Shown here one piece after another: positions 5,786-12,600 of a stretch of DNA of 15,537 bases (its first letter is position 1; the number at the start of each line of letters is the position of its first letter). The translations under genes were made by a program, and so were the position numbers. Source of the stretch: Kiritimatiellia bacterium (GTDB lineage Bacteria > Verrucomicrobiota > Kiritimatiellia > SLAD01). Under the pieces are notes generated by a model, which saw nothing but the letters and a program-made list of their open reading frames with translations, did no database searches and was not told where the DNA came from. The DNA lies in the NCBI GenBank assembly GCA_007125875.1, contig SLCI01000190.1:1-15537 (forward strand). The letters are read 5' to 3'.

Positions 5786-6880
5786 ATGAAGCTGAAAATC
5801 AAAAAAGAAGCGATCATCGATGGCTTGCAAAAAGTTCAATCGATTGTGAATCCACGTACCACCTTACCGATTCTCTCGAACATCCTTTTTAGGGCAGAGA
5901 ACGATCGCCTATGGTTATCGGCCACCGACCTTGAAGTCAGTGTCCGTGCCAGCGTTGAGGCCGAGGTAATCGAGGAAGGTGGCGTTACCCTGCATGCCCG
6001 GCGCGTATTCAGCATCTTTCGCGAATTATCGGCACCCGAAATCGAAATTGAAGCCGACGATAATGATCTCGCAAAGATCAATACGGCCTCTTCGTACTTC
6101 AAGATGGTCGGCATTTCCGAGGACGATTTTCCGCCCCTACCCAAATTCGATGAGGGGAACAGCTATGTACTGGATCAGGACTTGTTCCGGGACATGCTGC
6201 AGAAGACCTGCTACGCCGCGTCTACGGATGAGACCCGGCAGGTATTGAATGGCGTGCTGATGAGCTTTCGTAATGACAAGCTCACCACAGTGGCCACGGA
6301 CGGGCGCCGCCTAGCCTTAGTCGAACAGGAAGTGGAGTTCCCCGCCGATTCCGAAATCGATTTGATTGTACCCAGCAAGACCGTCAACGAATTGGTGCGT
6401 ACACTCGGCGATTCCGGCACGGTCAAGGTGGTCGCCACGCAAAAGCAGGTGGCGTTTGATTTTGGCGAAATGCTGGTGGTGTCGCGTTTGATTGAGGGCA
6501 CCTACCCGAATTATCGTCAAGTGGTACCGGCTTCCAGCGATCAGCGGGTCCCGGTAGAGCGCGAGGCGTTGCTGGCGGCTGTTCGACGTGCCGCCTTGAT
6601 GACGACGGATCAATCCCGTTCGGTGAAGCTGAAGTTTGGCAAAAATAAGCTTGAGGTCATCACCGAAACACCCGAGGTCGGCGAAGCGCGGGAAACGTTG
6701 CCGATTAAATATGACGAAAAAGATATTTCGGTGGCGTTCAACCCCGAATTTCTCGTCGATCCGCTCCGCAATTTGGAAAGTGATGAGATTTTCATGGAGA
6801 TCACCGACGAACTCAGTCCGGGCGTGATCAAGGCGGATGTGCCCTTCCTGTACGTTTTGATGCCCATGCGTGTATCCTAG
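5786..6880 (+). CDS. dnaN: DNA polymerase III subunit beta (sliding clamp)
   Basis: This 364-aa protein is the ring-shaped processivity clamp that tethers DNA polymerase III to DNA and recruits repair and replication partners. Three repeated clamp folds are recognisable. Domain 1 runs about 1-125 and includes LPILSNIL (27-34) and ATDLE (46-50). Domain 2 runs about 128-250 and includes TDETRQVLNGVL (147-158) and ATDGRRLAL (170-178). Domain 3 is introduced by SRLIEGTYPNYRQVVP (233-248). The C-terminus YVLMPMRVS is the canonical clamp ending that lines the partner-binding cleft. Length is normal. The ATG follows GGAG at 8-base spacing. The gene lies downstream of dnaA in the usual order, but recF and gyrB do not follow; the next gene is glutamate dehydrogenase, 8 bp on. 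Confidence 0.97.
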   Translation: MKLKIKKEAIIDGLQKVQSIVNPRTTLPILSNILFRAENDRLWLSATDLEVSVRASVEAEVIEEGGVTLHARRVFSIFRELSAPEIEIEADDNDLAKINTASSYFKMVGISEDDFPPLPKFDEGNSYVLDQDLFRDMLQKTCYAASTDETRQVLNGVLMSFRNDKLTTVATDGRRLALVEQEVEFPADSEIDLIVPSKTVNELVRTLGDSGTVKVVATQKQVAFDFGEMLVVSRLIEGTYPNYRQVVPASSDQRVPVEREALLAAVRRAALMTTDQSRSVKLKFGKNKLEVITETPEVGEARETLPIKYDEKDISVAFNPEFLVDPLRNLESDEIFMEITDELSPGVIKADVPFLYVLMPMRVS

Positions 6881-6888
6881 GTTGATCG

Positions 6889-8160
6889 ATGAAGACCCCG
6901 TTTAATCCGTGGGAGATGGCTTGCCAACAATTGGATTTGGTGGCGGGCAAGATCGACCTGGATCCGGGCATTCACGCAAAGCTCCGTAGCTGTAAACGCG
7001 CCTTAGTGGTCTCTTTGCCGGTCCAAATGGACGATGGCTCGATACAGGTCTTTGAGGGCTATCGGGTACAGCACAACTTGGATCGTGGCCCTGCCAAGGG
7101 TGGCATTCGTTATCATCCCGATGTGACGTTGGATGAAGTCAAAGCGATGGCGATGTGGATGACGTGGAAGTGTGCTGTCGTTAATATTCCCTATGGTGGC
7201 GCCAAGGGGGGTGTGATTTGTGATCCGACCCAGATGTCGCTCAAGGAAGTCGAAAAACTGACCCGCCGGTTGACGTCTGAAATTTCAATTATTATCGGTC
7301 CAGACAAAGACATTCCGGCGCCCGATGTGAACACGAACCCGCAGGTCATGTCCTGGATCATGGATACCTACTCCATGGGCGTAGGCTACTCGGCTCCAGG
7401 TGTCGTAACGGGAAAGCCAGTTGAAATGGGGGGCAGCCTGGGGCGGCACACGGCCACTGGTCGCGGCGCCATGCTGGTGCTACACGAGGCTATGAAGCGT
7501 TTTGGTATGGAACCCGCCCAAACGCGTATTGCCATTCAGGGGTTCGGAAAGGTCGGAGGCTCTCTCGCCCAGTATTTGGCTGAACTGGGTTGTCCGATTG
7601 TTGCCGTATCGGATGTTTCGGGAGGGCTTTTCAATTCCAACGGGCTCGATATTCCGGCTTTGATGGAACACACAAATAGCGCGCCTGGCGGCACTATTGC
7701 CGGTTTTGCCGGTGGCGACTTTGTCGATGACGTTGAAGCGGCAAACCGCGAATTAATGGCACTTGATGTCGAAGTCCTTGCACCGTGCGCATTGGAGAAC
7801 CAGATCACCGAGCGCAATGCGAACCAGGTCAAAGCGCGTATGGTGGTCGAGGGGGCGAATGGTCCGACAACGCCGGAAGCCGACGAAATTTTGCAATCCA
7901 ATGGTGTGTTTGTGTTGCCGGATATTCTGGCGAACGCGGGCGGCGTAACGGTATCCTACTTTGAATGGGTACAGGATCTACAGTCGCTCTTCTGGGATGA
8001 AGAGAGCATTGACCGCGAATTGACCCGGATCATGACGCGCGGATTTCATGACGTGATCGAAATTGCGGATCGCGAAAAGTGTTCGATTCGACTGGCCGCC
8101 TACATGTTGGCGGTGAATCGGGTGGCCAATGCAGTACGCTGGCGCGGCGTCTTTCCGTAA
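6889..8160 (+). CDS. gdhA: Glutamate dehydrogenase (Glu/Leu/Phe/Val family)
   Basis: This 423-aa protein should interconvert glutamate and 2-oxoglutarate plus ammonia, linking carbon and nitrogen metabolism. The N-terminal catalytic domain contains GPAKGGIRYHP (catalytic-site K70), K94 in MTWKCAVVNIPYGGAKGG with K106, and PAPDVNT (D146), all placed as in hexameric GDHs. The C-terminal Rossmann domain has IQGFGKVGGSLAQYL (216-230) and VVEGANGPTTPEADEIL, then PDILANAGGVTVSYFEWVQ. PYGGAKGG and the length favour a small catabolic-type GDH over a leucine or phenylalanine dehydrogenase. I cannot settle NAD versus NADP use. The Shine-Dalgarno is weak (AGG, 7-base spacing). Only 8 bp separate it from dnaN, so it is probably cotranscribed, which is an unusual partner for the clamp gene. 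A small hairpin follows the stop codon. Confidence 0.93.
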   Translation: MKTPFNPWEMACQQLDLVAGKIDLDPGIHAKLRSCKRALVVSLPVQMDDGSIQVFEGYRVQHNLDRGPAKGGIRYHPDVTLDEVKAMAMWMTWKCAVVNIPYGGAKGGVICDPTQMSLKEVEKLTRRLTSEISIIIGPDKDIPAPDVNTNPQVMSWIMDTYSMGVGYSAPGVVTGKPVEMGGSLGRHTATGRGAMLVLHEAMKRFGMEPAQTRIAIQGFGKVGGSLAQYLAELGCPIVAVSDVSGGLFNSNGLDIPALMEHTNSAPGGTIAGFAGGDFVDDVEAANRELMALDVEVLAPCALENQITERNANQVKARMVVEGANGPTTPEADEILQSNGVFVLPDILANAGGVTVSYFEWVQDLQSLFWDEESIDRELTRIMTRGFHDVIEIADREKCSIRLAAYMLAVNRVANAVRWRGVFP

Positions 8161-8174
8161 GGGCACTCCGATCC

Positions 8175-8192
8175 GGTGGTATGCTGACCACC
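8175..8192 (+). terminator. Hairpin after glutamate dehydrogenase, weak terminator candidate
   Basis: GGTGGT-ATGCTG-ACCACC is a perfect 6-bp stem with a 6-base loop, 14 bp after the gdh stop codon. No U-run follows, so it is not a textbook intrinsic terminator; it could stabilise the 3' end or terminate poorly. Confidence 0.35.
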
Positions 8193-8259
8193 TAATGCGC
8201 TCTATGTATTCTGTAATCCCGTACGATGTGTGTATATGAACGTGAGTTGAGGTAATGAA

Positions 8260-9201
8260 TTGAAGAATATCTACTATGTACTGATCTTGTTGTTGGCTCT
8301 AACACCGTGGTCTTCCACCATGGCCGAGGAGATCGGGCCAACTGATCTGGATACGTTGACCTTGGTGACGTGGAACATCGAATGGTTTCCCGGACGTTAC
8401 CGCTTTGCACGGGGCGAGCGGATTTCGGACCATATGGCCGTCGTTCAGGAAGAGCTGAAACGGATGAATCCCGACATATTCATGGCTCAGGAACTGCGGG
8501 GCTGGCAAGTATTCGCCGATCTGTGCAGCGTCGTGCCTGATCTTCAACCGACGGTTGTATCCGCTTTCCGCGGCCGATCAAACCCTGAGTACTGGCCGCA
8601 GCAAATCGGGATTGCATCCAAACTGCCCGTCTATGCCGCTTGGTCCGAGCGGTGGCAAACTGGCGATGAAGTGAGCCCGACGCGAGGCTTCAGTGTGGCC
8701 GCCATTCTTTTGCCGACGGATCGTTTCGAAGTGCTGCTCGTCTATTCCGTTCACCTCAAAAGCAACCTCGCGGATTCGCCCCAACAGACACAACGTAATT
8801 ATCAACTTCGTGAAGAAAGCATCCGGCAACTGCTCGATCATATAGATGAAATGGACACGACCTTCTGGGGGCGTGTGGCCGGTGTGATTGTGGGTGGTGA
8901 CTTCAATACCAATCGCGATGGTGACTTTAGGGATGGCGTTGTCGAGATGATGATTGATGCGGGCTTTCATTATGGCTGGCAGGGTGTGCCACGCGATGAA
9001 CGCCTGACGTGGCGCGGCAGTGAGTTGTACCCGAAAACAACCCTCGACCACTTTTTCACCCGTGGCGTCGGCAGACCACAGGCCCGCATGATTCACGTAT
9101 CGGATGCGACCAGTGATCACTGGCCGGTCGAAATTACGATCTCGCTGGCGGATCTCCGCTCAAGCCAACCGGAAGAGGACCAGCACGACGAAGCGGAGTG
9201 A
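8260..9201 (+). CDS. Secreted endonuclease/exonuclease/phosphatase-family protein
   Basis: This 313-aa protein has the Mg2+-dependent EEP fold shared by DNase I, exonuclease III, sphingomyelinases and inositol phosphatases. Residues 1-22 form a signal peptide: a short basic start, a hydrophobic core (YYVLILLLALTPW) and a likely cleavage after TMA, before EE. Active-site motifs follow in order: LVTWNIEWF (N39), FMAQEL (E78), YSVHLKS (H165), GGDFNTN (D214, N216) and TSDHWPV (D286, H287). All key residues are present, so it is probably active outside the cytoplasm; nuclease and lipid or nucleotide phosphodiesterase activity cannot be told apart. The start is a TTG with GAGG upstream, and the signal peptide begins exactly there. 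A three-codon ORF (ATG-AAT-TGA, 8255-8263) overlaps the TTG. The FecCD permease gene begins 48 bp downstream. Confidence 0.88.
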   Translation: MKNIYYVLILLLALTPWSSTMAEEIGPTDLDTLTLVTWNIEWFPGRYRFARGERISDHMAVVQEELKRMNPDIFMAQELRGWQVFADLCSVVPDLQPTVVSAFRGRSNPEYWPQQIGIASKLPVYAAWSERWQTGDEVSPTRGFSVAAILLPTDRFEVLLVYSVHLKSNLADSPQQTQRNYQLREESIRQLLDHIDEMDTTFWGRVAGVIVGGDFNTNRDGDFRDGVVEMMIDAGFHYGWQGVPRDERLTWRGSELYPKTTLDHFFTRGVGRPQARMIHVSDATSDHWPVEITISLADLRSSQPEEDQHDEAE

Positions 9202-9249
9202 TGCCGCTCGCTGATCGTGTCACACAAGAGGATTTGGGAGCTGAATGCA

Positions 9250-10236
9250 ATGGCAGCGAACGATTCGCGTGACATCCTGAAATCTGGCGGTGTGGCGATC
9301 GCCTGCCTGGTCCTTGTTGCTTGCGGCTTATTTCTGGGCGACGGCTGGCAGCGGCCTTGGACACTTTGGGATCCTGACCGCGCCGGTATATTGGAAATCC
9401 GACTCTGGCGCGTTGGTTTAGGGGCTGTTGCAGGGGCTTCTTTAGCCTTAGCCGGTGTCGTGCTCCAAACCATCCTGCGCAATCCATTGGCGGAACCATA
9501 TGTCCTTGGCTTATCTTCCGGCGCAGGCTTGGGCACAGCCCTTTGTATTGTGCTGGGCGGGCTATCGATCGGGCTATTCATGCTTCCGTTGGCGGGGTTC
9601 GTGGGGGCAACGATCAGTTTACTGATCGTCTACCAATTGGCCCGCACCGCGCGCGGAACCACGCCGCATACCCTGATTTTGGCGGGGGTCGTGTGGGGCG
9701 CGATGACGGGTAGTCTCCTGATGTTTATGGTTAGCCAATCTTCGGCCGAGGGGTTGCAGGCGATTCTTTGGTGGTTGCTCGGCGATCTGCAGGTCTACAG
9801 CACGGGGTTGGTGATCTGGGTCACAGCACTGAATACGATCGCCGCCATCCTGCTATGGGGACAGAGCCGGAGTCTGAATGCGATGTTATTGGGGGACGAA
9901 GGTGCCGCGCATGTCGGCATCTCACCCGAGCGTATGAAGGTGTTGGTCTTGGGTTTGGCGACATTGCTGGCCGCTGCAACGGTAAGCGTATGCGGTATCA
10001 TCGCCTTCGTCGGATTAATCGCACCACACACAGCGCGGGCGTTAGTGGGCGCGAATCATCGGCGTTTGCTTCCGGTCGCCGCATGCATCGGTGCGGCCTT
10101 CCTGGTTTGGGCCGATGGACTTGGCCGACTACTTATGTTTCCGGTGGAAATCCCGGTCGGCGTGCTCACGGCGTTGGTGGGCGGACCCTTCTTTCTCATT
10201 CTGCTGCGCAAGCGACAGCGGGAGATTTGGCGATGA
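9250..10236 (+). CDS. FecCD/BtuC-family ABC transporter permease
   Basis: This 328-aa inner-membrane protein is the transmembrane subunit of an importer for iron-siderophore, heme or vitamin B12. About nine or ten hydrophobic helices are visible, beginning with 12-30. Family motifs are RLWRVGLGAVAGASLALAG (51-69), QTILRNPLAEPYVLGLSSGA (73-92), LGDEGAAHVGI (214-224, near the cytoplasmic coupling region), GIIAFVGLIAPHTAR (249-263) and EIPVGVLTALVGGPFF (300-315). I chose the ATG at 9250, which has GGGAG nine bases upstream. A GTG at 9217 lacks a Shine-Dalgarno and would add 11 polar residues. The stop overlaps the ATPase start (ATGA), so the two are translationally coupled. No substrate-binding protein lies beside them; the ligand cannot be deduced. 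Confidence 0.93.
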   Translation: MAANDSRDILKSGGVAIACLVLVACGLFLGDGWQRPWTLWDPDRAGILEIRLWRVGLGAVAGASLALAGVVLQTILRNPLAEPYVLGLSSGAGLGTALCIVLGGLSIGLFMLPLAGFVGATISLLIVYQLARTARGTTPHTLILAGVVWGAMTGSLLMFMVSQSSAEGLQAILWWLLGDLQVYSTGLVIWVTALNTIAAILLWGQSRSLNAMLLGDEGAAHVGISPERMKVLVLGLATLLAAATVSVCGIIAFVGLIAPHTARALVGANHRRLLPVAACIGAAFLVWADGLGRLLMFPVEIPVGVLTALVGGPFFLILLRKRQREIWR

Positions 10237-11039
10237 CCGCGCCCGAAAAGAATCAGTTATATGAAGGCGCCGATGTCTATGCGGGGTATCGGGACACACC
10301 GGTACTGCACGCCTTTGATCTTTGTATTGAACGCGGCGAGCATCTTGCACTGATTGGTCCAAACGGTGCGGGCAAAACAACTCTCCTGCGTCTATTGGCC
10401 GGCGATATGACGCCAAGTGCAGGTACAATGACATTGTTGGGTCGCGCGGTAAACGAATGGCCGATCCGCGAGCGCGCCCGAAAAATTGCGTATGTTCCGC
10501 CAGCACTGGATTTACTCGCTGATCTCACCGTCTACGAGTATGTCGGGCTGGGTCGCACGCCACACGTAAAAGAGTGGCAACCATTGCGCGCTCAAGATCA
10601 TCAGGCCATCGATGAATCCCTGCAGCGCATGAGTCTCACCAACCTGGCCCACCGATCCATTCACGCGCTCAGCGAAGGTGAAAAGCATCGTGCCATGATT
10701 GCACTGGCACTCGCTCAGGAACCGGAAATCCTCCTGCTCGATGAACCCACGGCCCATCTTGATATCAAACAGGCGTGGCAAGCGATGGAGCTAATCGATG
10801 ACTTGCACAGTCGCACAGGCATGACGCTTGTCCTGACAATGCATGATCTGAATCTGGCCGCATCCTTTTGTTCGCGCTTAATCCTAATCGATCAAGGCCG
10901 ATTGGTCGCCTCAGGATTGCCGGAAGAGGTTTTGGTCGCAGATCAAATCAGTCGCGTATATGGCTATCCCGTGGAGGTTGTTATGCAGTCAGAGGATGGC
11001 CGCCCACGCGTTTTTCCCAAACGCCGCAGCAAAGGTTAG
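10233..11039 (+). CDS. ABC transporter ATP-binding protein (FecE/BtuD-like)
   Basis: This 268-aa cytoplasmic ATPase should power the FecCD permease encoded just upstream; the two genes overlap by 4 bp. Walker A is GPNGAGKTT (42-50), Walker B LLLLDEP (167-172) with catalytic E171, the D-loop HLD (175-177) and the H-loop H204 in LTMHDLN. Two motifs are atypical. The Q-loop position reads YVPP instead of YVPQ, so the conserved glutamine is P90 (codon CCA, one base from CAA). The signature is LSEGE (147-151) rather than LSGGE/Q. Both lie in otherwise intact context, so I expect a real, perhaps altered, ATPase and not a pseudogene, but a sequencing error is possible. The ATG at 10233 has GGGAG at 8-base spacing. 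The frame is open further upstream (to 9768), but that part lies inside the permease gene. Confidence 0.93.
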   Translation: MTAPEKNQLYEGADVYAGYRDTPVLHAFDLCIERGEHLALIGPNGAGKTTLLRLLAGDMTPSAGTMTLLGRAVNEWPIRERARKIAYVPPALDLLADLTVYEYVGLGRTPHVKEWQPLRAQDHQAIDESLQRMSLTNLAHRSIHALSEGEKHRAMIALALAQEPEILLLDEPTAHLDIKQAWQAMELIDDLHSRTGMTLVLTMHDLNLAASFCSRLILIDQGRLVASGLPEEVLVADQISRVYGYPVEVVMQSEDGRPRVFPKRRSKG

Positions 11040-11052
11040 TCATTCCCCCCGA

Positions 11053-11082
11053 TTGACATTACACGGTTTGAAATGACAGTAT
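11053..11082 (+). promoter_or_regulatory. Possible promoter for the FHA-pseudopilin pair
   Basis: A perfect TTGACA (11053-11058) is followed after 18 bp by CAGTAT (11077-11082), only three of six -10 matches. It lies in the 69-bp gap before the FHA gene, where the transcription unit plausibly restarts. Confidence 0.3.
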
Positions 11083-11108
11083 GTGCGAGCGTCGAAAGGA
11101 ACATTGAT

Positions 11109-11603
11109 ATGGCCGTTTTGATTGGAATGTCTCAAGAAGTGAAGGGCACCAACCTCGAGATCACCGAGGAAAAGATTACTATTGGTCGCAAAAGCGACAA
11201 CAAGATACCAGTGGATAACTCCACTGTATCCGGCCATCACTGCGAAGTTTACTTCGACGGCGATCGATACCATGTAAAAGATCTTGGCTCGACGAACGGC
11301 ACGCGCGTGAACAACCGCGAGATCACTGAATCTAAATTGCGCCCGAAAGATATTTTGCAGGTCGGTTCGGTTGAATTCATGTTTGACGCCTCGCCCGGCG
11401 AAGTGATGAAGGATGAACCGGAGAAGACCACCAATGTCGAAGTGGCACCCGGTCCTGCTGCGGCGCCCGAATCGTTTGGCAACATCTCTCCTTTTGGCGC
11501 GCGCAAAGCCGAAAGCAAGGGTCTTTGGTTTGTGGTGATGGTGCTGCTCGCCTTAGTGGCACTTGGAGCGCTGGTCCTGCTGTTCACACAGCTCACGGGC
11601 TAA
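11109..11603 (+). CDS. FHA-domain protein with C-terminal membrane anchor
   Basis: This 164-aa protein joins a forkhead-associated domain (about 1-95), which binds phosphothreonine peptides, to a single C-terminal transmembrane helix (139-161, LWFVVMVLLALVALGALVLLF). A Pro/Ala/Glu linker (about 96-137) separates them. The phosphopeptide-binding residues are intact: GRK at 26-28, SGHH at 41-44 and DLGSTNGTRVN at 58-68. It should therefore sit as a tail-anchored protein on the inner membrane with the FHA domain in the cytoplasm, reading Ser/Thr-kinase signals; no kinase is encoded here. I chose the ATG at 11109 because AAAGGA precedes it by 8 bases and it begins the first FHA strand. An ATG at 11073 would add a 12-residue extension. 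The pseudopilin gene starts 1 bp after its stop. Confidence 0.9.
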   Translation: MAVLIGMSQEVKGTNLEITEEKITIGRKSDNKIPVDNSTVSGHHCEVYFDGDRYHVKDLGSTNGTRVNNREITESKLRPKDILQVGSVEFMFDASPGEVMKDEPEKTTNVEVAPGPAAAPESFGNISPFGARKAESKGLWFVVMVLLALVALGALVLLFTQLTG

Positions 11604-11604
11604 C

Positions 11605-12300
11605 ATGCGAACACCGCGCGTGTTTATCCGGAAAAGCGGTGCTGCATCCGGCTTTACGCTGTTGGAAGTGATATTGGCAATCGCGATCGCGGTCGTGCTA
11701 GCTGGTTTCATTTTTTCCCTCTACATGACGCTGTCGCGTTCCGTTGATGGACATCAAGGGCGCCGCGCCGGTGGCGCTGCCCTCGCCCATGCACTGCATC
11801 AAGTCGCCCACGATCTCACCGGGGCGCAACCCGTCTTCGGTTATGCGGCGGGCGGATTGGAGCTGACGACGCAGGAGGGTCCGCGGGGTCCTGTGTCTAT
11901 CATTCGCTTCAGCACACCGCGCGCCGATGGTTTACCGGAGGAGCAGGCGGATGATCTGCGCTGGTTCCGGTTCGTCAGCGTGGAATACCAACTCCGCACT
12001 CGTCCTCAAGAGCGCGATGAACTGGTGCGACTCGAGCGACCGCTGGTTGGACCCGATGCCCTGATGGATCCCGTTGAGACCGTTTTGGCGGTCGGCGTTG
12101 ATCAGTTTCAGGTCGAACTATATGTGGACGATGACTGGGTAGACGCTTGGTCTGTCGATGTTACTGAGAAAGAACCGGAGATGTGGCCAGCGCGGGCACG
12201 CATCCGCTTGGTGGGCGATCAGCGCACCCGCGGCGAACGGCACCACGAACTCGAAGTACCCATGCCAGTTGGTTGGACGTTTGCGCCCCGTGATGAGTAA
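11605..12300 (+). CDS. Prepilin-type pseudopilin, GspJ-like
   Basis: This 231-aa protein has a class III signal sequence: a basic leader ending ASG (G16), cleavage before F17, then FTLLEVILAIAIAVVLAGFIFSLY with the conserved glutamate at +5 (E21). The helix would insert in the inner membrane after processing by prepilin peptidase and then assemble into a pseudopilus. The globular part shows DDLRWFRFVSVEYQLR followed by ELVRLERPL and LAVGVDQFQVELYVDDDWVDAW, which resembles minor pseudopilin J of type II secretion. Length fits that family. No other secretion gene is present, so it is an orphan here and could equally be a type IV pilus minor pilin. The ATG is one base after the FHA stop codon with a poor Shine-Dalgarno, so translation is probably coupled. 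Confidence 0.82.
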   Translation: MRTPRVFIRKSGAASGFTLLEVILAIAIAVVLAGFIFSLYMTLSRSVDGHQGRRAGGAALAHALHQVAHDLTGAQPVFGYAAGGLELTTQEGPRGPVSIIRFSTPRADGLPEEQADDLRWFRFVSVEYQLRTRPQERDELVRLERPLVGPDALMDPVETVLAVGVDQFQVELYVDDDWVDAWSVDVTEKEPEMWPARARIRLVGDQRTRGERHHELEVPMPVGWTFAPRDE

Positions 12301-12348
12301 TACCAGTCGCTAAAACTTTTCGGCACATGCTCAGGGCAACACAGCCTG

Positions 12349-12387
12349 TCCGCCGTAGCCTTGGCGAAGGAGGAAGGTTGCCCTTCC
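12349..12387. repeat. Palindromic repeat unit A
   Basis: An imperfect outer palindrome (TCCGCC...GGAGGA, 12349-12374) contains CCTT-GGCG-AAGG. It runs into a perfect 6-bp hairpin GGAAGG-TTGC-CCTTCC (12372-12387). The style is that of dispersed intergenic repeats. Confidence 0.45.
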
Positions 12388-12431
12388 GGTACACGCTAAG
12401 CGAAACCAGTTACGGTAGAAGCATTCTGGAG

Positions 12432-12451
12432 GGACGACCTCCGTGTCGTCC
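12432..12451. repeat. Palindromic repeat unit B (hairpin)
   Basis: GGACGAC-CTCCGT-GTCGTCC is a perfect 7-bp stem with a 6-base loop. It lies in a purine-rich lead-in (TTCTGGAG). I recall similar GGACGAC...GTCGTCC units as multicopy intergenic repeats in Verrucomicrobia-like genomes, but cannot verify this here. Confidence 0.45.
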
Positions 12452-12540
12452 TCTAATTGCGGCGAACCCATCTCTTTTCATGCCAACGTTTTCGGCGAGC
12501 AGGCCGATAAGTATTAGAGGATGGTATAAATAGGGTCAGC

Positions 12541-12574
12541 CGTCCTGCCTGCCCGCCTCCGGAGGGTTAGGACG
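12541..12574. repeat. Palindromic repeat unit C
   Basis: CGTCCT (12541-12546) pairs with AGGACG (12569-12574), and a perfect 10-bp palindrome CCTCCGGAGG (12556-12565) lies between. No T-run follows on either strand, so a repeat is likelier than a terminator. Confidence 0.4.
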
Positions 12575-12600
12575 TGGAAAACGCCTATTAACGAACGCTG

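Larger units (their letters stand above)
12301..12600. other. Gene-free region with several palindromic repeats
   Basis: These 300 bp lie between the convergent 3' ends of the pseudopilin gene and the minus-strand operon. No coding signal is convincing. At least three separate palindromic units are present (12349-12387, 12432-12451, 12541-12574), with GC-rich stems and no T-runs. The sequence CCGTAGCCTTGGCGAAGGAGG and the GGACGAC hairpin look like dispersed intergenic repeats. Transcription ends from both sides probably fall here, but no clean terminator stands out. Confidence 0.55.

Noticed and set aside
8578..9120. 180-codon minus-strand ORF inside the EEP gene
   Set aside because: Antisense shadow; the sense strand carries all active-site motifs and a signal peptide.
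9202..9249. Cobalamin riboswitch before the FecCD permease
   Set aside because: The gap is only 48 bp, far too short, and no B12-box-like sequence is visible.
9117..9581. 154-codon minus-strand ORF across the EEP-permease junction
   Set aside because: Low-complexity Pro/Ser/Arg/Ala sequence antisense to two recognised genes, and no convincing start.
9768..10232. Long N-terminal extension of the ABC ATPase reading frame
   Set aside because: It overlaps the permease gene in another frame. The ATG at 10233 has a Shine-Dalgarno site and begins the normal ATPase domain.
12327..12533. 68-codon ORF in the repeat-rich gap
   Set aside because: It consists of the palindromic repeat units, has no ribosome site and shows no protein-like features.
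12541..12574. Intrinsic terminator for the pseudopilin or minus-strand operon
   Set aside because: The stem is present but no T-run follows on either strand, so I list it as a repeat.
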